Shown: positions 6,612-13,953 of the stretch, one piece after another | How the letters are laid out: each line of letters starts with the position of its first letter | How positions within the stretch are numbered: the first letter of the stretch is position 1 | NCBI GenBank assembly: GCA_028698975.1 | Contig: JAQVVK010000015.1 | Coordinates: 1-20,038, forward strand | DNA length: 20,038 nt | Reading direction: 5' to 3' | Origin: Victivallaceae bacterium | GTDB taxonomy: Bacteria; Verrucomicrobiota; Lentisphaeria; Victivallales; Victivallaceae | Notes under the pieces: model-generated | The model's input: the letters and a program-made list of their open reading frames with translations, nothing else | Database searches by the model: none | What the model was told of the DNA's origin: nothing | Position numbers and translations under genes: made by a program

Positions 6612-8714
6612 TTACAAAGTGGCTTTCTTCAGCTCGATGTCATAGGCTTCGATCTCGTCACCCTCGACAAAGTCGGCAAAGTTGTCCAGACGGATGCCGC
6701 ATTCCAAACCGGCCTTGACTTCGCGCACATCGTCGTGGAAGTGACGCAAACTCACGATTTCGCCGTTGTAGATCAACTCCTTGCTGCGACGCACCCGCAC
6801 TTTCGACCCGACTTTGATGACCCCGGTATCGACCCGGCAGCCGCAGATCTTCGGGCCTTTGCTCAACTCGAATATCTGAAGAATACGGGCGGTGCCGTTG
6901 ACCTTTTCGCGCTTCTCCGGCTCCAGTTTGCCGGCCAGGGCATCGGTGATGTCCTCCAGCAATTCGTAGATGATACTGTAAAGCCGTATCTCGACCCGCA
7001 TCTTCTTGGCCAGATCGTTGACGCCGGGGTTGACCCGCACGTGGAAGCCGACCACGATAGCGTCGGCGGCCGCCGCCAGCTGAATGTCGTTTTCGGTGAT
7101 CGCACCGACCGAATTGGCGATGACCTCGGCCTTGATCTTATCAGACGGCAACTTCTCCAGCGACTGGGCGATCGCCTCGCCGGAGCCGCGCACGTCGGAC
7201 TTGATGATGACGTTGAGTATGGTGCGGTCTTCACTGTTGAGCTTGCTGAAGATGTCCTCCGCGGAAGTGATCGCACTGGTGGAGCGCATATTGCCGCGCT
7301 TCTCGGCAATGCGTTCTTCGGCAATGGTACGGGCAGCGCGCTCGGTCTCGCATATTTCCAGCCGGTCGCCCGCTTCCGGTACACCGTTCAGGCCGATCAA
7401 TTTGACCGGCGTGCTCGGCCCGGCCGACTTCACGCGCTCGCCCTTGTCGTTGACGAGAGAACGTATCCGGCCGCAGCAGTCGCCGCAAACCACAATATCT
7501 CCGGCATGCAGTGTGCCGTTTTGCACCAAAACGTGCGCGGTCGGGCCGAACCCGTTTTCCATCTGGGCTTCCAGCACCACACCCTCGGCGGGGCGGCGCG
7601 GATTGGCCTTAAGCTCAAGCATTTCAGCTTCGATGAGAATGCGCTCCAGCAGGTCGTCAAGCCCCTGACCGGTCTTGGCCGACACGTTGACCGTGCCGAC
7701 CTCGCCTCCCCACTGCTCACTGGTGAGTCCGTTTTGCTGCATGTGCAACAAGACTTTGTCGGGATCGGCGTCGGGCAGGTCGATCTTGTTGATCGCCACC
7801 ACGATCTTGACCTTGGCGGCCAAAGCGTGGTTCATCGCCTCGACCGTCTGCGGCTTGAACCCCTCGGCGGCTGAAACCACCAGCACCACGATGTCGGTGA
7901 CGTTGGCTCCGCGAGCCCGCATACTGGTAAACGCGGCGTGTCCGGGAGTGTCGATAAAGGTGATCTGCTTACCGTTGTAAACCACGGTCGATGCACCGAT
8001 ATGCTGCGTGATCGCCCCGGCTTCGCCATCGACCACATGGGTGTGGCGGATGGCGTCCTGAAGCGAAGTCTTGCCGTGGTCGACGTGACCCATAAAAGTC
8101 ACCACCGGCGGGCGCTCGCGCAGATTGGCCGGGTCGTCCAGCGACGGCTTGGCCGGAGCCACCGGTTTCTCGGCTTTGGGAGCCGCGCCAATGACAAGCT
8201 CGATACCGAAATTTGAACAGAGCTTCTTGGCGTTGGCTTCGCTGATCGCCTGATTGATATTGGCCAGCTCGCCCAGCTTTATAAGCTCGGTGATAAGTTC
8301 GTTGGGGCGATGCCCAATCGCTTCGGCCAGCGTCTTTACGACGATTGGCGGCGGCAGCGTGACCTTGCCGTCTTTGACCGCCGCAGCGGCCGACGGAGCC
8401 GCAGACGGCTGCGGCCGCCTGGCGTCGCCGCCACGCTTTGGAACACCGCCGCGAGCCGGCTCGTCGCCGCGCTTGCCCGGCTTGCGAACCGGCTTCTTGC
8501 CGGGGGCTTCCACCGCGACCGCGACCGGCACCGACTCGTCATTGTCGTACAGATCGCTGAAATACGACTGCACCAGCTCGACCATGTCTTCCGGGATGAC
8601 GCTGTTTTCCGCGTCGGGGGTGTCAACGCCCTGGCCTTTGAGTTCTTTCAGGATATTCTTGACGCTGACGCCGTACTGCTTGGCAAGATCTTTAACTTTG
8701 ATGGTTTTAGGCAT
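6612..8714 (-). CDS. infB: Translation initiation factor IF-2
   Basis: IF-2 is the GTPase that delivers initiator fMet-tRNA to the 30S subunit and promotes subunit joining. The 700-residue protein has an N-terminal IF2_N helix (TIKVKDLAKQYGVSVKNILK, 4-23), then a variable Lys/Arg/Pro/Ala-rich linker (about 60-118) shorter than in E. coli. A second IF2_N-like helix region follows at 120-175. The GTPase domain has G1 GHVDHGKT (209-216), G2 GAITQHIGA (233-241), G3 DTPGHAAF (255-262) and G4 NKID (309-312), with SAKTGQGLDDLL as G5. The beta-barrel and C-terminal fMet-tRNA-binding domains follow, ending in GYEIEAYDIE-like sequence (EGDEIEAYDIELKK). The ATG at 8714 has GGGAGG 9 bases upstream and is 18 bases after the nusA stop. 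Confidence 0.98.
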   Translation of the reverse strand: MPKTIKVKDLAKQYGVSVKNILKELKGQGVDTPDAENSVIPEDMVELVQSYFSDLYDNDESVPVAVAVEAPGKKPVRKPGKRGDEPARGGVPKRGGDARRPQPSAAPSAAAAVKDGKVTLPPPIVVKTLAEAIGHRPNELITELIKLGELANINQAISEANAKKLCSNFGIELVIGAAPKAEKPVAPAKPSLDDPANLRERPPVVTFMGHVDHGKTSLQDAIRHTHVVDGEAGAITQHIGASTVVYNGKQITFIDTPGHAAFTSMRARGANVTDIVVLVVSAAEGFKPQTVEAMNHALAAKVKIVVAINKIDLPDADPDKVLLHMQQNGLTSEQWGGEVGTVNVSAKTGQGLDDLLERILIEAEMLELKANPRRPAEGVVLEAQMENGFGPTAHVLVQNGTLHAGDIVVCGDCCGRIRSLVNDKGERVKSAGPSTPVKLIGLNGVPEAGDRLEICETERAARTIAEERIAEKRGNMRSTSAITSAEDIFSKLNSEDRTILNVIIKSDVRGSGEAIAQSLEKLPSDKIKAEVIANSVGAITENDIQLAAAADAIVVGFHVRVNPGVNDLAKKMRVEIRLYSIIYELLEDITDALAGKLEPEKREKVNGTARILQIFELSKGPKICGCRVDTGVIKVGSKVRVRRSKELIYNGEIVSLRHFHDDVREVKAGLECGIRLDNFADFVEGDEIEAYDIELKKATL

Positions 8715-8732
8715 GTGACAAATCCTCCCGGA

Positions 8733-9980
8733 TCATTTTTCGAGCCGGTCGAACGCGGCGTTTATTTCATCGGCACTGATTCCGTCGATGCCAAGGAGCG
8801 CGTCGCGCCCGGCTTCACGGATACCATCGGTGGTAACATAACCGTTTCCGATCAGAAGCCGCGCGGTGTCGAGCGAAACTCCGAAAGAATCGGCCAAAGC
8901 ACCGGCCGCCTCTTCGATCTGCTCGCCGATGCTCTTGGCAGCGGCCGGGACAGGGGCGGGTGCTTCACTCTTGATATTGACATTCCAGCCGAGCAACCGG
9001 CCGGAGAGCCGCACGTTTTGCGCCTTCTTGCCGAAAGCGAGCTTTGACTGCTCCTCGGAAACACTGACCACCAACTCGTGCTTGACCTCGTTGACCTCGA
9101 CCGACTGCACCTTGGCGGGCAGCAAAGCATTGGCGGCGTATTTGCGGATGTCGGCGTCGTAAGGGATGATGTCGATGCGTTCGCCGCCGAGCTCGGCATT
9201 GATACTGCGCACCCGGCTGCCGCGCATACCGACGCAGGCGCCGACCGGGTCGACGCGCGGGTCGGAGCTGGCCACCGCCACCTTGGTGCGGCTGCCGGCT
9301 TCGCGGGCAACGCCCATGATCTTTACGATGCCGTCGTGAATCTCGGTGACTTCGCGTTCAAAGAGCTTTACCACAAAATCGGACGAAGCACGCGACACGA
9401 TCAAGCTCGGCCCCGCCGAATTTATATCGACTTTGAGCAGCAGGGCATTGATGCGGTCGCCCGGCATGTATTGCTCGCCGTGAACTTTTTCGCGCACCGG
9501 CATGATCCCCTCGGCTTTCTGAAAGTCGATGATGATGTTTCCGGCGTCGAAACGACGCACCGTGCCGTTGATGATCTGACCGACCCGGTCGGCAAACTCC
9601 TCCTGCACGTTTTCCTTTTCGGCGCGGCGAAGCTGCTGTATGATCGCCTGCCGCGCAGTCTGGGCGGCGATACGGCCGAAATTGCTGGGAGTCACCTCAA
9701 AATCAATGACATCCCCAACTTTGGCTTCGGGGCATTGAGTTTGAGCCCGCCCCAGCATGATCTGGTCGCAGTTGGGGTCGGCTTGTACCACTTCGAGCTT
9801 GGCCCATGCGCGGATATTGCCGCTGCGCGGGTCGATCTCGACCCGGAGATCGTTAGCCGGGTAGATGCTCTTGCGGGAAGCCGAAAGGATTGCGCTTTCG
9901 AGCGCCTTGATCAGGCTGTCGCGGCTGATGCCGCGTTCCTTCTCGATGTACTCAAGAATAGTGAGCAGTTCATTATTCAT
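8733..9980 (-). CDS. nusA: Transcription termination/antitermination factor NusA
   Basis: NusA binds RNA polymerase and nascent RNA and modulates pausing, intrinsic termination and antitermination. The 415-residue protein has the N-terminal RNAP-binding domain (1-130: ILEYIEKERGISRDSLIKALE), an S1 domain (about 134-200: GTVRRFDAGNIIIDFQKAEG) and two KH domains. KH1 is recognisable by RVDPVGACVGMRGSRVRSIN and its partner GGERIDIIPY, and KH2 by EEQSKLAFGKKAQNVRLSGRL. The C-terminal 70 residues resemble one helix-hairpin-helix type repeat (GIDGISADEINAAF), shorter than the two acidic repeats of E. coli NusA. The ATG at 9980 has AGGAGG 6 bases upstream. It is the first gene after the non-coding junction and starts the operon. 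rimP, the usual upstream partner, is not present. Confidence 0.98.
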   Translation of the reverse strand: MNNELLTILEYIEKERGISRDSLIKALESAILSASRKSIYPANDLRVEIDPRSGNIRAWAKLEVVQADPNCDQIMLGRAQTQCPEAKVGDVIDFEVTPSNFGRIAAQTARQAIIQQLRRAEKENVQEEFADRVGQIINGTVRRFDAGNIIIDFQKAEGIMPVREKVHGEQYMPGDRINALLLKVDINSAGPSLIVSRASSDFVVKLFEREVTEIHDGIVKIMGVAREAGSRTKVAVASSDPRVDPVGACVGMRGSRVRSINAELGGERIDIIPYDADIRKYAANALLPAKVQSVEVNEVKHELVVSVSEEQSKLAFGKKAQNVRLSGRLLGWNVNIKSEAPAPVPAAAKSIGEQIEEAAGALADSFGVSLDTARLLIGNGYVTTDGIREAGRDALLGIDGISADEINAAFDRLEK

Positions 9981-10145
9981 TCCGTACCTCCTGTATGTTA
10001 AAATCTCTGCAAAAAATCCTCACTTGTCCGGAATCCGGGCAAATACGAAACCAACCGGGGCATGGGGGATAAAAAAAGCGTGGGGCGAAACGACTCCCGC
10101 GCTTACTTTCATCCGGCACGACCCGACAAGCCGTAATAGTTTACA
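9981..10145 (-). other. Predicted 5' leader of the nusA operon, with possible 30-codon reading frame
   Basis: About 165 bases lie between the predicted transcription start (around 10145) and the nusA ATG. They contain a hairpin with T-run (10071-10104), a small CCGG-ATT-CCGG stem (around 10029-10040) and the nusA ribosome site. A 30-codon frame from the ATG at 10112 to a stop at 10020-10022 spans the hairpin. It has no convincing ribosome site and no codon bias or repeated residue that would suggest a classic attenuator peptide. I see no known riboswitch pattern. Confidence 0.4.
10071..10104 (-). terminator. Hairpin plus T-run between the nusA promoter and nusA (possible attenuator)
   Basis: On the minus strand the sequence reads AAGCGCGGGA, loop, CCCCACGCTT followed by further T's, giving a run of seven T's. 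The stem pairs GCG with CGC and GGG with CCC, separated by one C/A mismatch, so it is weaker in RNA than a textbook terminator. Because it lies downstream of the promoter at 10152-10180 and upstream of nusA, readthrough would be needed for nusA expression. NusA itself affects such terminators, so autoregulation is a natural hypothesis. Confidence 0.45.
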
Positions 10146-10151
10146 TCGGAT

Positions 10152-10180
10152 AATATAGAGTTGTTTCAAGTGATTATCAA
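10152..10180 (-). promoter_or_regulatory. Predicted sigma70-type promoter for the nusA operon
   Basis: The minus strand has -35 TTGATA (10175-10180), a spacer of exactly 17 bases and -10 TATATT (10152-10157). It is followed about seven bases later by a purine-rich stretch suitable for initiation near 10145. An AT-rich segment at 10191-10212 sits where an UP element would lie. It is the best promoter match I found in the window and is placed correctly for nusA-infB. Confidence 0.6.
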
Positions 10181-10190
10181 GCCGTTGACG

Positions 10191-10234
10191 CAAAATAAAA
10201 CGCTTTATTTTGGCGGCCGCAATCCGGCGGCCGC
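10191..10234 (-). terminator. Adjacent GC-rich and AT-rich hairpins downstream of crcB (probable transcript end)
   Basis: Two perfect inverted repeats lie side by side. GCGGCCGC (10213-10220) repeats at 10227-10234 around a 6-base loop, giving an 8-base-pair GC stem. CAAAATAAA (10191-9 arm) pairs with TTTATTTTG (10204-10212) around a 4-base loop. Read on the minus strand the GC stem comes first and the TTTTATTTTG stretch follows 12-13 bases later. It is therefore not a classical terminator with an immediate U-run, but it is the only strong structure after crcB. The AT repeat could also serve the nusA promoter just downstream. Confidence 0.5.
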
Positions 10235-10275
10235 AGCGAAGTGCCGACGCCCGGCCGAGAAACAGGCAGGCAAGT

Positions 10276-10659
10276 TCAGCAGGACTTAAAAAACATCTGC
10301 GCCATCCTGATGCCGCCGACCGCGGCAAGCAGACCGGTCGAATTCTGCAAAAGCACATTGCCGGCAAATTTCATATACTGCGCGTCAAGAAAATATCTCA
10401 CGCTCTCCAGCGCGAACGTGCTGAACGTCGTAAACGCGCCCAGAAATCCGACAAAAAGGATCGGAAAATAACTTTCGTAATGCGGGAACCTCGCCCGGCA
10501 CAGCACAAAACAGAATCCGGCCGTGTACGCCCCGATGATATTGACCGCAAACGTCCCCCACGGGAAACCCGGCAGAAGATGATTGACTCCGCGCATGAGG
10601 CAATAACGCATAACCGTGCCGACAAAACCGGCCGCCCCGATCAACAACAGCATTTTCAT
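10276..10659 (-). CDS. crcB: CrcB/Fluc fluoride ion channel
   Basis: Fluc (CrcB) proteins are small dimeric membrane channels that export fluoride and protect the cell from fluoride toxicity. The 127-residue protein has four hydrophobic segments (roughly 3-20, 35-55, 65-83 and 98-122) and the family motifs GAAGFVGTVMRY (8-19), WGTFAVNIIGAYTAG (34-48) and the signature GFLGAFTTFSTF (71-82). I start at the ATG at 10659, which has GGGAG upstream (7-8 bases). An in-frame ATG 33 bases upstream would add residues with no ribosome site. It follows the NAGPA-like gene by 96 bases. I see no fluoride riboswitch in that gap. It has no evident functional link to the carbohydrate genes and may simply be the last gene of that transcript or have its own promoter. 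Confidence 0.95.
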   Translation of the reverse strand: MKMLLLIGAAGFVGTVMRYCLMRGVNHLLPGFPWGTFAVNIIGAYTAGFCFVLCRARFPHYESYFPILFVGFLGAFTTFSTFALESVRYFLDAQYMKFAGNVLLQNSTGLLAAVGGIRMAQMFFKSC

Positions 10660-10715
10660 AATATTTCTCCCAGCCAAACGGCCAAAGACCACCGCAAAAA
10701 ATCCGCACCGCCTTT

Positions 10716-10744
10716 AAGTTATCACCATAACGTCGATGCGGCAA
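10716..10744 (-). promoter_or_regulatory. Weak candidate promoter and small palindrome upstream of crcB
   Basis: On the minus strand TTGCCG (10739-10744) is followed after 17 bases by TAACTT (10716-10721), a poor but correctly spaced -35/-10 pair. The perfect inverted repeat GTTATCACCATAAC (10718-10731, 5-base arms) overlaps it and could be an operator. Both matches are short enough to be chance. Confidence 0.22.
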
Positions 10745-10755
10745 GTTGCCGGAAG

Positions 10756-11613
10756 TCATTTTTTCGAGGGATTAACGGTGCGAATATAGAGAGAATCGTA
10801 GATCACCCGCTCGCCCGCCGCGTCAAACCGGTGATTGTCGCTCGGGTGGTTCACAATGCCATGCGGCCGCGCCCACATCATCGTCGAGCCGCCGCCATCC
10901 ATGTTGAGCGCGTATTCACAGCCGAGCTGCCGCATAAAATCCGCCAGCGAACGGCAATCCACCCCGTCGGCCCGACCGTCGGCCCGACCGTCAAACGTCA
11001 CCCAGTAAAAATGCCGGGCGTTGTCCAGACCGACCGCGGTACGCGGATGACGGTCAAGCGCGTGCTCGCTCTCTCCCAGATTGGCGCAGATCGCGCCGCG
11101 GTTCACCAAAAGCGGAAACCCGGCGCGGAAATTCTCATGCGAAAGACAACTTTGCAGTTCACTCAACGGCCGGATTTCCACCCGGCCGCCGGTAAAAGCC
11201 ACCACTCCGCCGACGCCGTTGCCGATATCACCGGTCGACTCGGTCACCCCGCCGTGTTTCAACGCCCCGGCCGGAGCCGAGGGGTCGGCCATGAAGAAAT
11301 ATCCGCTGTTGATCGCCAGCAGCGCGTGATCGCGCCGCGCCATTTCGCCAAGCGTCATCCGGGTGCGGTCATTGCATACACCGATCCCCAAAACAAGTCC
11401 GGGGCGGTCGAGTTCGATTTGCGCCACCGACACAAACTGGGAGCCGCCATAGAGCTTGCCAAATTCATATTGGCGCAACTGCACGCCGGGAGCAAGTTCT
11501 TCGGCACGCACCAGCTTGCCGCCGGACGGGATCCCGGATGCGAACCCGTCGAACGCCGTCAGCAGCAATATGCCGACGGCGACGATAATTCGCGTTGTGA
11601 ACCGACCTTTCAT
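10756..11613 (-). CDS. Exported phosphodiester glycosidase (NAGPA) family protein
   Basis: The protein belongs to the family of mammalian uncovering enzyme (N-acetylglucosamine-1-phosphodiester alpha-N-acetylglucosaminidase) and bacterial relatives, which cleave sugar phosphodiesters. Substrates of bacterial members are mostly unknown. The 285-residue protein has a signal peptide (MKGRFTTRIIVAVGILLLTAFDGFAS region, 1-26). Family motifs follow: ALLAINSGYFF (97-107), HPRTAVGLD (189-197), WVTFDGR (204-210) and EYALNMDGGGSTMMW (233-247). The ATG at 11613 has AGGA about 10 bases upstream and lies 15 bases after the stop of the 770-residue glycosidase, so cotranscription is likely. A 12-base tandem duplication encodes DGRADGRA at 208-215. 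Context suggests trimming of a phosphorylated or sugar-decorated glycan outside the cytoplasm; this is inference. Confidence 0.88.
   Translation of the reverse strand: MKGRFTTRIIVAVGILLLTAFDGFASGIPSGGKLVRAEELAPGVQLRQYEFGKLYGGSQFVSVAQIELDRPGLVLGIGVCNDRTRMTLGEMARRDHALLAINSGYFFMADPSAPAGALKHGGVTESTGDIGNGVGGVVAFTGGRVEIRPLSELQSCLSHENFRAGFPLLVNRGAICANLGESEHALDRHPRTAVGLDNARHFYWVTFDGRADGRADGVDCRSLADFMRQLGCEYALNMDGGGSTMMWARPHGIVNHPSDNHRFDAAGERVIYDSLYIRTVNPSKK
10966..10989 (-). repeat. 12-base tandem duplication inside the NAGPA-like gene
   Basis: The unit GTCGGCCCGACC occurs twice in a row, perfectly, at 10966-10977 and 10978-10989. It is in frame and adds the four residues DGRA in the loop just after WVTFDGR. 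Perfect identity suggests a recent slippage event. Confidence 0.85.
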
Positions 11614-11628
11614 CGATGAATATTCCTA

Positions 11629-13941
11629 CTACTGGCGGATGATAGCCACCGGGTTATCGTCAAGCTCCAGCTTCGGTATCTTGATCGAACCGTCGCTCTG
11701 CCACTCCGCCGGCAGGTCGAAACTGCGACCGGTTATCAGATCGAGCGCGACCAGCGGCAGCGACGCCCGCTTCCAGCCGGTGATGGTCAACGCGGCCGCC
11801 CGGTTGTTCAATTCCCGGCCGCAAAGGTGGGAATTCCAGACGATCACCATCTGCCGGCTCGTTGCCGGATTGACCACGCATTCAAGACTGAGTTCGTCCG
11901 GCGGCGTGATCTCGGTGTCAGACCACTTGCGCGCATTCCACTGCTTCATGGCCGCCGGGTGAAGCGGAGCCGAGTCCAACTTGACCTGAAACGACTTGTC
12001 CGGCTCCGCCTCGGCCAGCAGCCGGTTAAACCGCTGCATGGCGTACCACACCGGCTTTTTGCTGAAATCGTAACGCAGCATGCCAAAGTGCGACTCCGCC
12101 CCATAGGGGTCGTTGAAGTCGCTGCAATAATCATAGACGAAACTGCCCTTTACCAGCGGCAGACCCAGCGTCATAAGCGACCGGCGCAAGGTGTAAATCG
12201 CCTGCGCCTCCTCGGTATAACCGGCGTAGATGTTCTTTTCGTTCTTGCCGCTGAAGCGGAATGACGAGAAGCCGTACTCGGTCAGCCACAGGCTCAAATC
12301 ACTCCGTTTGAGCCGCACAAAATGATTTCCATAGGACTTGACAAACCCGCGAAAATCGCACTTGGTGTCGCCGACGACGAGGCCGTCGCGCTTCTTGAAC
12401 CCCTCGGAATCACCCCACGGAACCTTTTCCGCCTGAAGCGAGTAACCGTACGGGTGATCGGCGATACCACTGAAGAGCGTCGAAAGCCCGGCCGCAATGA
12501 TACGCACATTGGCCGACGACACCGCCCCGGCCCCGATCAACACCGCATCGGGCTGCACCTTTTTTATCGCTCTTGCGCCGGCGTTGAAGGTCTTGACCAG
12601 CGGTATGATCCACGGGGAATCCTTGCCGTCGCTTTCGCGCCCGTTCCAAGTGCCGCCCAGCGTCTTCATGTATTCGCCGCCGCCCGGGGGTTCGTTGCCG
12701 AACTCATAATGCTTGAAATAACTCTTCCCGTCGTTGGCAAGCCCCTCGCATCTCTCGGCAAATTCCTCGGGTGTGATCGAAACGTGCATCGGTATGATCG
12801 GCAGCACATGCAAACCGCGGCTCCGGGCATAGCCGACCCATTCAAGGTCGTAATCGCGCATGTGCCACTTGCCGTCGTCCTTTTTCTCCAGCGGAATATC
12901 CTCGCGGATGATCGAAAAACCGCATTGTACGATTTCGTCAATACGGGCGCGGTAATCGCTCCACGCCTGATTGCGGTAGCCAAAGTGGGTGCAAACGCCG
13001 AAGCGGACATTCTTTATGTCTTTGGAGGTGCGCGGAGCATCGGCAAAATCGACTGCCGCATATTTGCCGCCGCGCACGACCACATCGCGGGAAACCGTGT
13101 TGCCGTCGCTCAAAACCGCAGTGAGCTTTATCACATAACGGTTGCGCGGATTGGTCACCGGAAACGAGATCATTTCCGGCAGATTGTCGCGATTGAGGGT
13201 GAGCCGCTTGACCAGATTGCCGCAGCCGTCGGGGAAGTCGCAACTTAATTCGACGGATTCACCCGCCGGGATTTCGCCGTTGACGACGAGCGTCGCCCCC
13301 GACGCGGTAAAAGACCAGTCGCCGGAAATGACATACGCGCCGCCTTGCATCTTAAACGAGTCGGCGGCAAAATCCGGCTTTGTCAATTTGTCGCCGATCG
13401 CCGTGACCTTTTCGAAGCAGACCGTGCCTTTGACCGGAGTCGCCTGATCTTTGTTTATGGTAAGCCAGACCCGCCGCCACGGGAGTGTCGGCCCCTGGGG
13501 TGACTCCTTGCCGCCCCACTGACCGCCCCACGGCCCGGCTGTTTTAAGCGTCAGATCGACCGTTGCTCCGGCGGCGAGACGGCGGCTGATTTGCAGGAAA
13601 CTGCGCCCGGTCGAATCCACTCCGCGCAAAGCTCCCATGCAATCGGTTTTGGGTGTAACCCGCACCACCACCTCTTTGATCGCCGGGTTGCCCGGCAGCG
13701 GGCAGCCGGCCGAAACATAGGCTCCGCCTTTGGTGAAGTCGTAATCAAACGCAATTCGCCTTGCCGCATTTTCGCGGTTGATGGCCAGCTGCCCCGCCGC
13801 CCCCGGAAATTCGCGGCCGAGTATGACCGCCCAGCCGGGGGCAAGTTCGCCGCACAGATCGATGGCCAGCTCCGCACCGCCGGCAACCGCGGCAGTCAGG
13901 AGCAAAACCACCCCGATGGAAAAACGCATAGCACTGATCAT
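11629..13941 (-). CDS. Exported multidomain clan GH-A-type glycoside hydrolase, family unassigned
   Basis: A 770-residue protein with a signal peptide (hydrophobic 6-22). N-terminal beta-sandwich-like regions extend to about residue 305, containing a jelly-roll-like segment with PWGGQWGGK and PWRRVWLTIN. A (beta/alpha)8 domain spans about 310-640: VRFGVCTHFG (312-321) as the first strand, FSIIREDIP, VLPIIPMHV, the acid/base motif HYEFGNEPPG with Glu417, HPYGY, and the nucleophile motif LWLTEYGFSS with Glu555. A C-terminal beta domain follows to 770. The architecture is like GH39, GH5 or GH51 enzymes but I cannot name the family. It starts at the ATG at 13941 with AAAGG 7 bases upstream (an ATG at 13929 is also possible). 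It lies 12 bases after the previous stop and 15 before the NAGPA-like gene. It ends in tandem TAG TAG. Confidence 0.88.
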   Translation of the reverse strand: MISAMRFSIGVVLLLTAAVAGGAELAIDLCGELAPGWAVILGREFPGAAGQLAINRENAARRIAFDYDFTKGGAYVSAGCPLPGNPAIKEVVVRVTPKTDCMGALRGVDSTGRSFLQISRRLAAGATVDLTLKTAGPWGGQWGGKESPQGPTLPWRRVWLTINKDQATPVKGTVCFEKVTAIGDKLTKPDFAADSFKMQGGAYVISGDWSFTASGATLVVNGEIPAGESVELSCDFPDGCGNLVKRLTLNRDNLPEMISFPVTNPRNRYVIKLTAVLSDGNTVSRDVVVRGGKYAAVDFADAPRTSKDIKNVRFGVCTHFGYRNQAWSDYRARIDEIVQCGFSIIREDIPLEKKDDGKWHMRDYDLEWVGYARSRGLHVLPIIPMHVSITPEEFAERCEGLANDGKSYFKHYEFGNEPPGGGEYMKTLGGTWNGRESDGKDSPWIIPLVKTFNAGARAIKKVQPDAVLIGAGAVSSANVRIIAAGLSTLFSGIADHPYGYSLQAEKVPWGDSEGFKKRDGLVVGDTKCDFRGFVKSYGNHFVRLKRSDLSLWLTEYGFSSFRFSGKNEKNIYAGYTEEAQAIYTLRRSLMTLGLPLVKGSFVYDYCSDFNDPYGAESHFGMLRYDFSKKPVWYAMQRFNRLLAEAEPDKSFQVKLDSAPLHPAAMKQWNARKWSDTEITPPDELSLECVVNPATSRQMVIVWNSHLCGRELNNRAAALTITGWKRASLPLVALDLITGRSFDLPAEWQSDGSIKIPKLELDDNPVAIIRQ

Positions 13942-13953
13942 TAGAAACCCTTT

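Noticed and set aside
10020..10367. Minus-strand frame of about 115 codons covering the nusA promoter, hairpins and the end of crcB
   Set aside because: It runs through the strong hairpins and overlaps the crcB 3' end, has low complexity and no ribosome site.
10660..10755. Fluoride riboswitch upstream of crcB
   Set aside because: The gap is only 96 bases and I could not find the characteristic pseudoknot and conserved bases; a stretch resembling the end of the motif falls in the coding end of the previous gene.
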